Source: Sweltsa coloradensis
Taxonomy: Eukaryota > Arthropoda > Insecta > Plecoptera > Chloroperlidae
Length of the DNA stretch: 64,000 bases
Direction of reading: 5' to 3'
Assembly (NCBI GenBank): GCA_024449915.1
Contig: JAMZAV010000359.1
Span: 248,001-312,000 of the forward strand
The notes under the pieces are model-generated. The model did not search any database. It saw only the letters and a list, made by a program, of their open reading frames with translations, and was not told the origin of the DNA. Shown piece by piece: positions 33,431-46,600 of this stretch (positions are counted from its first letter, which is position 1; the number at the start of each line of letters is the position of its first letter). Made by a program: the position numbers and the translations under genes.

Positions 33431-35762
33431 TCTACATGATTCTAAAATGAGATAATAATGTATTAAAAATTAAAATAATTTTCACACACCTTTTCAGATA
33501 ACCTTCAGCTAGATCCAAGATTGAGAAGATGTATCTTAGTGTTTTGTTTTGTTCTGTTTGCAGCCGTGTTGTTTCTGCAGAAGGGCCCGTCCACCCACCA
33601 GACTCGCAGACCACTTTCTTTTCATACCACCTCGCTCGCTGCACGCCTGGTCCACTGGGTCAAGTGTGGCTCGGACGCGAGAGAATGTAGGTCACCTACA
33701 TACTCGCCAAAATCTCCGCGTCAGACAGCGCAAAAGTAAGTCAAAGTCAGTGGTCACATGTTCATGGCCGCGACCGTCATATCATACGGGCGCTCGCTGT
33801 ACGATCAGTATGCGCAAGAGGAAGCTACTTACTTGCTCAACTCAAGGGAAGCGCACTGGGAGAGATTCCAAATTACGATATATTATTGAATTTAAGATGG
33901 GTAAAGTCTTAATTTAGACTAATTAATGTATATCTTGTTAGGTTACATCAACGAGGCCTTGTAAATTGCTGGTTATTTATCTTGTCAAGGTTTTCGACGA
34001 ACTGCTTATTGGGTCTGTTGGTTTGCCAACGTAAAGTTTTAAGAGGTGGATTTAGATTTCAGTACCGAGACAGTTTCAATCGTCAGTTTAGCATTCTACC
34101 TCAATTGTTTTATGAGAATGGTTCTAGAAACGAAAGGTCAAGGCCCATCTTATAATATTTCAACCCTTTGGTCCTGAGTTCGAACCTACCTCGGAGATGT
34201 ATTTCCTTGTGAGGTTTGACGAATACACTTAGCATACGCCTAGGTTTACAGAGGGCTGGAATCGATCCGGTAGCCTCGCGAGAAACTGCAGAAGTACGAT
34301 ACATATATCTTCTTGATATTTGATAGGAGTAGGCAACATGCTGGTAGACAAATATTACCAACTATTTTATCGTCTAGATAAACCTAGTTGCATAGGTAAT
34401 ATTATCCGATTTGATGGAAGTCTGTTTTCAGGTTTTTGTAACCTTCTCATTATCTTGTCTTCAACTACAAACTAGGTATTTATATCTTGTAGTTAAAAAA
34501 ATTTAGGAGAAATATTTGTCTTATACGTATAAATCTTCAAATAAATTAATAAATAAATACTAATCATAATAATTCGATCTCCATTCGATAACGAAATTCA
34601 GTTTTTTTTTTTTCGTTTTCTTAAGGTCACCATTCTCGAATCTCATTTCAATTGAAGCCGACTGAGAATCTAGCGGTGCCAATATAACACCCAAGCAACT
34701 AGCAAGCAAGCAAACCGAATCAGGTCAGACGAGGCAACGTTATTTAGTGACCCGTTGCAACGGTGGGAATCTGCTAAAAAAGAAAGTCACTCATCCATTT
34801 CGAAGACACTTTCCCCTGCGCACGAGAGCGAGCGCTTGGGTTGGTAATATACTCAAAAACAAAGTCACTCGCACGAACTAATTTCACGAGAGCTTTGAGT
34901 ATAAACTTGTTGGCGTTAATCAAGAGTCAACGTGGGTCGTAAGGATTTTAATTGTGTTTCTGACCTATGCTTTGCTGTTGACAACTCAGTAAAGGGTTTC
35001 TTAATTAAATTCACATTGAGCCCCCGCCCGCCCCCATTCTGAAATCATTATCGCAAGCTGTACGCTAAGATTTACGCTAGAAAATTATTTACAAAGTGTA
35101 GCACGCAACAAAGTAACTCGAAGTGTAACGTGTATGTATAGAAAACGCTTTTCTAAAATAAAAACATGCATCTTGTGCGCTTTTTTCACCTGAGTTTACT
35201 TTGAAATTTACCGTGGACTTCTTTAGTGTTTTAATTCCATTAAAAAGCAATTACGAAAGTACGTCGTTTTTTACGTCTATCATACAAGAGTCCATTGTGT
35301 AACTTTGAATATCCTCAAATTTTCTGCAAAATGATTTAAACATTGTATGTTCACTTCAAGTAACATATGGTTTTCGTTTTATAATATTTTGTAAATTATT
35401 GTGTAGGGTATGAATAAGTATAGATGATAGTTTGGCCTAAGTAGCATGGAATATTGATGTACTGTAAAAGTATTTTTGTAATTTGATGAACAAATACTTA
35501 GTAATAATACTAATAATGGCACTGATGAGGAGGCTGAAGAAGTTGTGTGCGGTCTGGCTAAGCCGAATTAACCCGAATGATAGAGCTAACGCTCTCCCTT
35601 ACCTGAATATTAATTTATTTATAAATGGTTTTTTTGTTTTTTTAACGGTACTTTAATTGCTTTTGTTTGTGCGTTGTTGTTATTTATTCTCTCCATCCGC
35701 AATGACGGATACGGTCGCTTTTTGTTGTAGTAGGTGTTGAAGTTGATGAGAGAGAATGAGAG
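33431..35762. other. Unique stretch with GC-richer patches
   Basis: The patch at 33560-33800 (GGGCCCGTCCACCCACCAGA; preceded by a pyrimidine tract and TTTGCAG at about 33560) could be an exon edge, but the 122-residue frame there has no recognisable domain. A tRNA-like fragment with TGAGTTCGAACCTACC is at about 34175. The patch 34660-34880 repeats AAAGTCACTC twice. Nothing was identified firmly. Confidence 0.25.
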
Positions 35763-35809
35763 ATTGATTGATTGATTGATTGATTAGCGTCTTTATTTAT
35801 GGCGGGATT

Positions 35810-35826
35810 AAGGCCTGTTAGGCCTT
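35810..35826 (-). other. 3' UTR hairpin of the LINE
   Basis: AAGGCCTGTTAGGCCTT forms a perfect 7-bp stem with a GTT loop, about 25-45 nt from the element's tandem tail. Many LINEs carry a 3' hairpin recognised by their own reverse transcriptase; that role is inferred here. Confidence 0.65.
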
Positions 35827-36382
35827 CTCTTCCATCCAACCATTTTACATTTTAAGGATACAATACAAAGATACAGATACAGATACAAAGTAAGATACAA
35901 ACAAATTGAAATGAAATAAGCAATAGTAATAGTAAGATACAAATTAAATTAAACATTACGTACTAGGAATACAGCATGCATATGTAGTACAAGCCTATTT
36001 TAATAACAGAGTTCAGTAACATAACACAAATTAATAAATTGGATACCTACAAAATTTAATAACATAGTTCAATAACATAAGAAAAATAAACAAATTTGAT
36101 ACCTACATAAAATGTATGAGTTTTATAAAATAGTATACATTTAAATAGTATGTAGTTACCAACAGATAGTTACTATGGGTATGGCATAAGTAGATAACTT
36201 TTAGAAAATAAAGAAAAATAAAAATCATTCATTCATCCATTCACACAAAACTTACAAAATATGCTGCTGTTGCCACAATGTGGCAGAAATTGCAAGATAT
36301 TCAGAGAGCAGGAACAGGTGGTGGAGGTGATGTGCATTAATCAATTATTGACAACGGTTGTAGCGGCTGATGGTTGTGGCTG

Positions 36383-37206
36383 CTAATTATACTTATTCAA
36401 AATGTATTGGTATGCTTTTCGTTTGAAAGAGTGGTATCTTTGTCCACAGACATCCGCATCCCTGATGTCGGTAGGGAGAGTATTCCAGACTCGAATAGCG
36501 TTTACAGTAAAAGAGTGGTCTAGAAGATTGGTTCTATGTGTTGGAAATGTTAATTGAGTGCCTGATCTAGATCTAGTGTTAAAGATATGGTTTGAGAATA
36601 GGTACTGGAAATTAAACGCTAGGTACGAGGGTGTAGATGATGAGAGTAGGCGATGAACAAGACAAATCGAGTGTAAATTTCTACGGTCATTTAGACGAAT
36701 CCAAGCAAGATTTTTGAATCCAGGGGTTATGTGATCAGATTTTTTATACCAAGGATGAAACGAACACAGGCATTTTGCGCTCTCTGAAGACGAATAGAGA
36801 GGTCCTCGGTTAGGTCGTTGTACACGACGTCGCAATAATCAAAATGAGGCATGACGAGGCTTTGCACGAGCATTGTTTTTAATTTTGTTGGGAGGAAGTT
36901 TTTGAGGCGGTTTAAAGAATGTAAAGATGCATAGGTTTTTTTACACACGTGTTTAATATGTTCCGTCCAGGTCATGTCATCGGTCATATACCTATAGTCC
37001 CAAGTTTCGAAAATGACGTTGAATAGGTATAGTCGTGCCGTTTAAGATAACAGGATTGATTGTTGGGCGGTCTAGTTTTGCTAACAGTTTGTGATAACAA
37101 GTATCATAGTTTGTGATTTTGTGGGGTTAATAGTAAACAATTTTTGTTCGCACCACTGGCATGTAAAGATAGCAAATCGTCATTCATCATTTGGATTGCT
37201 TGGTTA
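36383..37206 (-). pseudogene. LINE reverse transcriptase, C-terminal remnant
   Basis: Translation in pieces gives motifs expected from the reverse-transcriptase thumb and the region after it. Upstream are INQAIQMMNDDLLSLH and NCLLLTP. Then MTDDMTWTEHI, LVQSLVMPHFDYCDVVYN, LQRAQNACVRFILGIK, ITPGFKNLAWIRL, NLHSICLVHRLL and, near the end, WNTLPTDIRDAD followed by a Lys/Tyr-rich tail and stop. The enzyme would copy element RNA at the insertion site. At least two frame changes (near 36990-37100 and near 36730-36760) and the missing catalytic core mean it is dead. The order of motifs makes the identification secure at LINE level. Confidence 0.8.
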
Positions 37207-37220
37207 ATTAAGGAAGGGGA

Positions 37221-37223
<3 letters not shown>

Positions 37224-37264
<41 letters not shown>
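37224..37264. repeat. (GA)n microsatellite
   Basis: About twenty GA dinucleotides, adjoining the broken side of the LINE remnant. Confidence 0.95.
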
Positions 37265-37266
<2 letters not shown>

Positions 37267-38004
37267 TGCTCAAGTGTTGGTCGTTAACACCTGTGCTGTC
37301 ATGGTTTACGCACTGTAGTTTCACGTCGATGTTGTTCAATTAAATACAACACGTGCGATAGATATTTTATCGGTGGAATCAATCGAAACACAATAGAAAC
37401 TAGATCGACCCTTGAACTGTATTAAACTGTATTACTTGTTTTCGAACCATGCTAAATCTGTGTTCTCGAGAAAGTGGGGGCCTACTTCGGAGCCCTGCGC
37501 ACGTTTTTGCTGGCGGGATGTTTTGATTCGCACGCCTTATGTTTGAAGAATCAGGCAAAGATGTGAGAAAAACAAGAAAATCTGAAAATGAATTTGGAGG
37601 AAAGTGAACACGTTACGTATTTAGCATAGGTACCCATCACTGGTCGTCAATAATTGAAAACAAACTAACTTCCATTTAATATTATTAAATATAGACTTTT
37701 TGCGACATTATTTTAGGTTAACTTGAAAAAAAAAAAAAAATGATAATATGAATGTTGTAACTGTTTAGCCAAAACACACGACAGTTTTTGGGTTGTTTTA
37801 AGGTCCTGGTTTCGAACCTCACTCAATCAATAAATAATCTCTAGAATACGACTGTGCGTACATAAAAATGTTATGTAAACCTCGATACGAATATGTCTTA
37901 TTAGTTGTGCGAAATGTGGTTTTCACTCTTTCTTGTATGGGTGATGATAAACATGCACATGCGGAGAGATTACAGAGTGCAAGTCATCTTACTCTTCATT
38001 ACAT

Positions 38005-38035
<31 letters not shown>

Positions 38036-38461
38036 TCCCCCCCACTTGTGATTGCCGAGTGGTGAGTTAGCCTAACGGTACACGGCCGAGGTGTCCATAC
38101 TAATGAGCCCTATTCGTCACTATATTCGCGAATCAAAATAACTCGACTACTGGTAGATGTACTTATTTGTACTTTACCTTTCGTACACGTCTTTTGCAAT
38201 TGTTTTGATGGGTCGAGCAAAGGATTTCTGCGTAATATATTTTTGTAATTAATTTTTATCGATGTCATTAATTTATCTTCTATAGTTTATTCCGTTCACA
38301 TTTCGGGATGTTAGATACTTGATGAATAATATACATTCACCAAAGAATAAATAACTATCAGATTTTCCGACACATTGGACGGCTTAAGAAATTATCTGAA
38401 AATCTGTTTATGAACCTTGACATGTCGTTTTAACAAGGATTAATAAAACCACCAATATAAT
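37265..38461. other. Non-coding stretch, with (CT)n at 38004-38028
   Basis: A 13-nt A run is near 37727-37740. A B-box-like GGTTTCGAACCTC is at about 37808. A (CT)n microsatellite of about 12 units lies at 38004-38028. No gene was recognised. Confidence 0.4.
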
Positions 38462-39023
38462 TGGATGACCGTTAGCGAAGCGTAGCGAAGATTCCATTTA
38501 CTACACTGAGAAAAAAATCCGGAATGATTTTTTCTTTTTCAATTTTCTCTTTTTATTGTATTTTTGTTGTTTGTCCGCACGATTCCGGCTATAACCGATA
38601 CTCCGATTGAGATGAAATTGTTATGCAGGCCTTCGAAACTCTGACTCACGAACTGCCACGTTTTTGAGCGCAATCGGAAAATTTTTCCTAAGCAATTCTT
38701 TGACATATTAACACCTACATGCTTTATCCGATTGTAATGCATTTTTTCGCAGAACCTTAATTTTATGAATTAATATATAGTGTTAAATTTGAGCGCAATC
38801 GACAAATTAGTTCTTATAATAATTGCAATTTAACGATTTTTTTAACAATTGCGATTAATAATTAAGACATAGTTAATTTTTTATTTAATTTAATTTAATT
38901 TAAAAAAAATTTCAACTAGTAATGATTTTTCCACAGAACAACAGAAAATTCGCATAACAATGGCAGCTCAATGCACCAATTACGCTCATGCCAACAACGC
39001 GGCGGGACTTAACGTTTTCCTAG
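38462..39023 (+). mobile_element. Complete HINE, type I 3' end, eroded
   Basis: 5' TGGATGACCGTTAGCGAAG after T; 3' CGCTCATGCCAA 29 nt before CTAG (39020-39023), then T. The body follows 28631-29405 but with one 164-bp repeat missing and many single-base indels. Confidence 0.7.
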
Positions 39024-41869
39024 TATGTAAATTGGATTAGCCAGAACAATGAAAAAAATATAGCTAAAACTTAAAAACAAAATAATAAAATAAAATTTAT
39101 AATCGTCAAAACTATTAAATATATTTTTTTACTGTAAACTTATTTTAAGTTTTAGAAATGTGTCAAATCAAAATCCAGATCTTTTCAGAAGTTTATGTCA
39201 TTTGAACTTGCAAACAGTAGGCCTATTCTGCATCTTACTCTGCTGGGTATTTCAGCAACTCTTTCTCTCACTATGGTTTGTCTACGTGCTAGGCCCTAGG
39301 CCACACTGACCCCACACCCTCATATTTCGACAAACCCACCTTGTCTCCCTCACAGCGAGAGACAGGTGAAGTCAGACCATTATCTCGGCAAGATTTACTC
39401 CCGTCATCAGCCGAGGTCAGTTTCCCCACCAGCGTCGAATATGTTTGACTGAAGGTAAGAGATCCATAATAGGCAACACGCTTGACATTTAGTCACCCGA
39501 GAGGCCGTGGTGTGGCGTGCGCAAGGCTGCCTAGTGGCCGTGATTAACAATAATACACACATCACCAGTAGAAAGTTAGGATAGCACGTTAGTTTAGCTT
39601 TTAGTGCAAGAATAGGGATTTTGGTTTCAAATTTAAATAGTTACATATTGATTTATGTTCGATTGCACCTTCGTCTGACTTTAAAACAATCTGCTTTGAG
39701 TACCATTATTGCTTGATGATTCAATCAAAAATCAATCAATCGAACTCTCCATCCTTTCTAATTACTGTTTATCTTAGTTAAAGTAGTTGAACCGAAACAA
39801 TTAAATTATCGCGTATATAAAATAATTACCAGTATCACACTCGCTTACACTTACTCACTTTATCAGTAATATGTAAATTGTAAGAAACCCCCCAACGTGA
39901 AATTCGATGTCAAGCAATCATAGAAACTAATCTATATAATTTGTCTATAATTTGTCTGTTGACGTGGATGAACAATAATAGGTTTTAGTTGCTAATATTT
40001 CGTGACGAATTATGAGAATATCCCCGCGGGAGAAAGCACGTTAGCCATGTTCTTGACAGGAGAAAGTATAATGTGCGATAGATTGATGTTTTAACTGTAA
40101 TGACGAAGAACATTGTGAATCTTAGCTGGAAATAGATGAGCATTAAAAATAAAACATTATTATTGGCAGGTTTTAAACTTAAAGGATGACGGTGAAAATC
40201 GTGCACGAATCAAATGAGTGTATTTTTACGTGTGCACATTCACGAGTTTCTAGAAACCGCGTCTTGTGATTGGCTGGATGTAAAGTGTACGCTTTTTGTT
40301 AGGTTTGTGTGCAGTTAATTGATTTTCAAAAGATGTACGAGGATTCGAGTTGGAGATTGTTTGAAAGTTTTTATTTTTCGTCGTTTGTTTTTTAGATATT
40401 GGATTGAACTCGGAAACGAGTTTGGAAATGAAATCAAAATATAAATCATGCGACTCTCATTTGAAAGAGATGGATGGCTAGTCCACTTTCGAGGTTTTGG
40501 CTACGTGTGTGTGTGGTTGACAAACCTTGCTCAAAATATCAAATACTTTGAATTCGAGTATAAAAGATAAAAACATTTTCCGTTGTGTGTACTACAAATT
40601 GATATTATTTTACAACTACTTCCCACGTTTAAAAATGAATAATATGAGTCTACTTTTTTTTACTACTAAGTTTCCTTAACGGACGAGAAGACACCTGAAT
40701 ATTTATTTTCTAAAAACTGTTTCATAGATCATCGAACAAAGAAATTGGTGTAAAACCGGGAAATTCTCTTGTTTTGCTTTCTATTAAATTAAATTTGTCA
40801 AAATGTTGCCATTTTTTTTTTAAATGTCAACATAGGTCCCAACGTCTAAATACCGTGCTCAAAGTACTATCACAATTTAAGAAATAAAAAGAAGTAAAAA
40901 CAAATGTTTATTTCCTAGTTCCATTATACTTAGCATCAACGAATGATGGCTACTGTGTATTTCTGACGACATCTTCCTGTAATCCACTTATGTAACAAAA
41001 TTTTACCCCAAGATGACAATTTCTTCTCATACAGAACTATAATTTGATTATTTGAAACAATGGCGTTGTAATAGATAGCTAAATGTTGAGGTAACCGAGA
41101 TAATAAGGAAATGGTTGCCCAAGATGCAGTTGTTGTGCATCCAGTCATGCGTCAAGTGAACGGAAATGCATCTTGATGTGATTCATCTGAACTTCGGGAA
41201 AGTGACTTTCTCTTTCCTCTGAATCTAATTAAATAGTAAAATACGCAGATTTGAAAATGGCAGTGAATTGGTTGACAAGTTGCATGGTTGCATTACGATG
41301 TATTCTCATGCACATAGTTAGCATTCCTCGGTGCGTTTAATTGTGCAACGAACACAACACCGGAAGTGGGAAGTGCATTGTGAGAAGTTAATTAGATTAG
41401 GAGGCAAAACGTTGGCAATCCAATTTAACGTCAGGATAAGCAATATTGCTGGGGTCTTGCTCAGAAGCAGAAGACACCACTTTGAACCCGAGCTCAGAGC
41501 GAACGATTTGCATTCTTGGGTAAAAGTGGCGCAGCATTCAAACGTTTTGTTAGGTCATTGAATATTTCAGTAAATATTAAAAATGTGAAAATATGTCCGC
41601 CTTCCTCTGTTGTTGCCGTAGCTCACTTCAAAGAGATGTTTGAAGATCTTAGTATTTTGACTTTGCCTGGTCTTTAAAAATCAATTGTTTATAATCTAAA
41701 GATTATTTAACTACAACTAATTTTGACTGAGATAAACATTGGCATGACATGACAAGACACATACATGATATTATACTATAAGAGAAATATTGTACTCCAC
41801 CTCTACCTGACATTTCAGGAGACAGACTTTTTTAAAGATAGCTCAATTACATGATGAACATTAGGAGTG
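39024..41869. other. Long non-coding stretch, no recognised feature
   Basis: AT-rich, with a moderately GC-rich patch near 39285-39530. Short frames have no recognisable similarity. Confidence 0.35.
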
Positions 41870-41927
41870 AATCGCCAGTTCTTCCTATACCGTCCAAGAA
41901 TCGCCAGTTCTTCATATACCGTCCAAG
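41870..41927. repeat. 29-bp perfect-period tandem duplication
   Basis: Two copies beginning GAATCGCCAGTTCTTC (41870 and 41899) that differ at one base (C or A in the TTC.TATACC stretch). Confidence 0.85.
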
Positions 41928-43444
41928 AGTTTATGACAATATAAAAACGTTTTGTGATATATTTTATCTGTGCAATTGTTTTATTTTTACCTGTCCAGTA
42001 TCATCGTATGATCTACATAACGACGAATAGATAATAACCAAAGTGATCCCACAAAACCGACCAATAACATCAACACAAATGCGTATGTCGTGGCTGGCTG
42101 TGGTCAATGACCTATGACCCAAATCGTTCCCGATGTGAGAACTAATTTGGTCGATGTAGTTATTATTAGCTCTATGATGGTGTGATGTCTAGAGCCTTGT
42201 GGTAGTGCTCTACACATTGAGATAGACGGTCATTGGTTCGGCCTCCGCGGCACAGCCAGCCACACCACGTGTCTTCACTGGTATTATAATTCAAATAGAG
42301 CTATTAAAATACAGCGAAGTTTATGCAAATCATTTTTTAAAATACAAAAAATTACAAAATGGAACTATCTAACATTATTAAAAAATTTACAATATTTACA
42401 AATTTATTAAAGCTACAAAATTTACAAAATGTGCAATCATACAATGGGAAATTTACGCTTAACAAAAGTAAGACACCAATTTTTAATTTTCTTACATGTT
42501 TCACATTTTTAAATTATTGTTAATCTACTTCATTGTACAATCGAATGCAATATAAAATATCGAATGCATGTGTCATGCTGTTATGGTGAACGTAACCGGG
42601 GTTCGATCCCGAATTGCATCATCACCAAGGTATAAAACCCAAGAACTGCGGTCATTCACGCCACTGAAAATAAAATCCGCAATCTAGTTATTTCTTTTCA
42701 GCACAATCAACCCGAAAACTTGTCTTTAATGGTTTTACTGCCCGAGTGTAAATCACCTACTTACCTCCACCTCCAGCTCCACCGAGGATCATACACGAGG
42801 GACTTTACTCATACTTAATATAACCTAGTAAACAATTAAAATGTTCTGAGAGCTTAGAACTTTTTACGGTTCCGCGATCCTAGCACATAATATCCGGAAC
42901 GAAACGAATTGTTAGACACATTCCTCGCAATTTATACATTTTCAACTAAACTAAGGAATTTCCTAGTTCCCACGTTCAATCCCGAGTTATTTCGCCCTTA
43001 TGAGGAGAGAGCTTGGGTAGGTCTTTTATAACCAGTGGTGATTTTGTTTTATTTATTTATTTTTGTCGCTCTAAATTACTTAGAATAAGTGTTTATCATT
43101 AACAATTTTATCCTTATTAATATCCAAATGGCCTCTATCGTTTATTTCTATAAATTCGAATAAAACACGAATGGTTTATATTTATCGTTGGGCTCTACTC
43201 CTTTCAGGTCGAGTATAGTTCACTGCAACTTGTGAGAGTATTGTCTGTTTCGATAGGACAGAACAGGAGTGACCCTTGTGCCTGTTGGTTCTGTGTTTCT
43301 TCTCTATCTTCAACATAGTCGTGAACCTGGAGATATCGTCACGATAGCGCTTACTCTCTATTGCACTTGCACCCATATTTGAGACAGTAGGGGTATAAAG
43401 GTGTACCCAACAGAGGGAGGGGGCTGCGAAGTAAAATACAGAAA
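41928..43444. other. Non-coding stretch with a tRNA-like fragment near 42580-42640
   Basis: GGGGTTCGATCCCGAATTGC at about 42598 matches the B-box. No closed tRNA fold was found. The rest is unremarkable. Confidence 0.3.
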
Positions 43445-43462
43445 TGGTGGAGGTGCCGGGTC
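43445..43462 (+). repeat. Dispersed 18-mer, exact copy
   Basis: TGGTGGAGGTGCCGGGTC preceded by CAGAAA and followed by AAACTTTTAAAATG. The flanks are weakly inverted (AGGGGTATAAAGGTG against GGATAAGGGTGG), but no target duplication was found. Confidence 0.75.
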
Positions 43463-43607
43463 AAACTTTTAAAATGTTTTGGCGGGAAAACTACTCCACC
43501 CTTATCCTCAGCGTCACAAACACATTCCGTGTCATCTTTGTTGAAGGGCAATACCAAGTCAAACCGGCATGACCAGCAGTTTATGGTTATCATGCGGTGT
43601 TGTAATT

Positions 43608-43661
43608 GCCCCGACAGGGAGTCGAACCAGAACTCGTGGTTCAACGTACCACAATGGGTTA
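43608..43661 (-). repeat. tRNA-like sequence (family T), copy 3
   Basis: On the minus strand: GGTACGTTGAACCACG, AGTTCTGGTTCGACTCC and TGTCGGGGC align with the 3' two thirds of 10410-10478. The 5' part is lost or diverged. Confidence 0.4.
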
Positions 43662-46600
43662 CTTCTCTTCTCAACAGTCAATAGAATTTATAAGAGCGTT
43701 AGTTCGCTCGAGTGGAATCTAGACGTTCATTCAAACTCTACAGTTATAATGTTAAATCCACTTGAATGATATGACGACATTCTAAGTCTGTAAGCAACAA
43801 TATTTAATACAGTTCAATTGATTTTTATTGTCGGATATAATTGTGAACTGGGAGTGACCGAATAATGGAGTGTAGAAAAATATCAAAGTATTCGTTTTAA
43901 CTTTTAAGTTGCATTGAAAGACAAAATGTATATTTTATGTAAAAGTTATGACGCAATACCATATCTACATAACATCACATAATTACATCAGATTGCATAT
44001 AGTTATATAATTATTATCTTTGCCTCGTTATACACATACAAGCATTTTTTACTAAAGCTAGAACTTTTTCTTTACTATCATCATTGTTTGAAAAGATTCA
44101 AGCTCAGAAATTTAATTATTTTAATTCAGTGGTCATGCAAAGTTCAATGCCATTCTATCAATTTGCTTGTTTGTACGATTGATTTTCTATTATATATACA
44201 CATTTTAACTTCAACCCCTTGAACCATGTTTATTTTTTCTCCTAAAAGTTACAATATTTCCAACCTCCTCCCGCTTCTTTAGTTTCCAGTGTTATCAACG
44301 TCCTTGTGGGTTACTTGGGTTTACCTCGGCATCACGTCCAGGCTTCGCTGCCCCCTCACTGCTGCGGCGTGGTGCCGCGGAGCCGCGACCTCCACGTCAA
44401 TGGCCTCTAAAGTCTTGCAGACCATCACAGCACGTTGATTTCACCGCTCCGGAGATACCTACGGCTAAATTAGGTATACGTTAAGTTGCGACAGGTGACG
44501 TAACGAACATTGCGTGCCCTGGCGTTAGGCAGACAGACATTGAAACGAAACTCACCCTTGAACCATTAATTTGGCGGCTGCATTTCTAAATGGAAATCTG
44601 CTTGAAGCAAGGTAGAGAAGTGGGCGAGGCCCTTCGGAATCTCGATTTCATTTAGTTCATGTCTACTCAATCTTATTGTTAGAAGGGATTTCCTTTACTA
44701 GTGCAATATACATTTTTTTCAATGTGTATTTTTATTTCATTTATTGTTGTAACACATTGATGCGTTATAAGTTGCTTAAAAAGGGCATAGCCCCATTCTT
44801 ATTTAGTGTCTTGCAACCTACTAAATACTAATACCAATAAATTGCAATTAAATTAATTAAAAATACATTACACAATAATAGAAAACAATGTGTTAATAGA
44901 TATGTAAAAAGTGAGAGTGATGAAATTATGACAAAATGAATGGTATTGAGCATGTTTGTTTGTGTTGAATTTAGTGTTAGAACTGTTAGGATACATCAGA
45001 AAAGTAGTTTTTAGTGCTGATTTCAAATGGCTTTGAAAATTAAATGTCAACAACAACGTAAGACGAGAAATCGTGAAATGACATTGCGAGAGTATTTGAA
45101 ATTAATTTAGCACTGGCTCTAAGAAATAAATACTAACAGAAACCATCCTGGGCACTCTATACAAATCTGTTTACTCTGTGTTAGGCACAACCGCACATGT
45201 TTCATTTGTGCTGGGTATTTCAATGTTCATTGCCAGAAATGTTAGTCACATGTTTTAAGTGATTTCGATGTCTTTAGATTTCTACGAATTATAAATTAGT
45301 CCAACAGAAAGGGAAATTGTTACACATTTTACTTTCTAATCTGGCATCCTACATCCCAAGAATGTTCACAGCGTTGTTGATGTACCGTCAGCTGTTCTGC
45401 AGCTGTTCTCTCGCATCTCGCCGGGATTTGATTTCTCTGTATTGAAAGCATTCTCAACAACATAACGCTCAATAAGCATAATATTTAATAGAATACGTTG
45501 AAACGTGCCCCGCGACATCAAACCAGCAAATTTGTGGCGAGTAATTTTCTCACCACATTGAAATAATTGAAGTTTTCCTCGATCGTACTCACATGAATTG
45601 TTAAGGATCAATGAACTCCATAAAATTGGTTTTAATTTCAGCAAGCGGAATGAAAAGTTGTTATCAATCCTCCCTAAAAATAGGCTTACACATCACATGG
45701 TCGAACAGTCATTGGGTCGGTCAAGTATGATCCTGCCATCCATAGGGTATATACGAATGGCTTGGCAAAATAAGGGTGCCATTTGATTAGCTCCATATCA
45801 ATTAAAATAGTTTATAGATTATAAAAAATTTTTTTTAAATATTGTCAAAAACTACACATATTAGGTTAAATTTGAACCCATCATCGAAATTTAGCCTATG
45901 AACTCGTTTTTACTTCTTGGGTGATTTTCCTAGGCATTGCTTCTGTGAAACTATTGTTAGTTGTTACTACCACTCGGTGTTGTTAACATTCACCCCTCGT
46001 TCGTGGTTTGTGTACGACGGGAATCAAACCAGAAACCTCTCGAGTACTGTACACCCTCGGTCAGAAGTAAATCCAGGGCTGGGAGTACTGGATACAACTA
46101 TAGACCCCTTGATTTACTTGTGGTGGATGGTGTATACCATCACAATACAGCCTCTGGTGTAGAGACACTGTGCAGTCATCACCCTCCCCACACACTATCC
46201 CATGATGATGATACCTAGGGAAACATACGTAGCTGTGATTGAACCTGGCTGCCGACAAACCCTAGGCTAAACCGCTGAAACCACAAACACTGCTCATGCA
46301 GATTACTTTCGCTGTAATGTGCTACATTATAATGTTGTGCAAGGCACAGGATCGAACATATATTACATTATTACTACTTACGAGTGTCGGCTCATATTGT
46401 ATTCTGGTAGTTGTTTTGTTACAATTATTAGTAAATCGCAGAGCTGCTGTATATATTTTTTTTAATTGTAGAGCAAATTTATGTTGCATTTTGACCACAA
46501 ATTAGTACCTACACTTAAAATTAATGTCTGTTAACTTTCCAACACACAATTTTCCTGTTTTGATATGGAGTCGTATTTTGATGCTATGTTAATTCAAGAC

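Larger units (their letters stand above)
35763..37206 (-). mobile_element. 5'-truncated non-LTR retrotransposon (LINE)
   Basis: On the minus strand this reads as the end of a LINE second ORF (37206 to 36383) followed by a 3' UTR of about 600 nt. The UTR ends in a GC hairpin (35810-35826), then CCCGCCATAAATAAAGACGC-like sequence and an (AATC)n tail at about 35763-35785. A coding region, a 3' UTR with a terminal hairpin and a short tandem tail are typical of Jockey/CR1/L2/RTE-class LINEs; I cannot name the clade with confidence. The 5' side stops at the (GA)n tract at 37224, consistent with 5' truncation or later breakage. Confidence 0.75.

Noticed and set aside
33549..33917. 122-codon plus-strand frame after an acceptor-like TTTGCAG
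   Set aside because: Arg/Ser/Thr-rich with no recognisable domain and no downstream donor that I could support.
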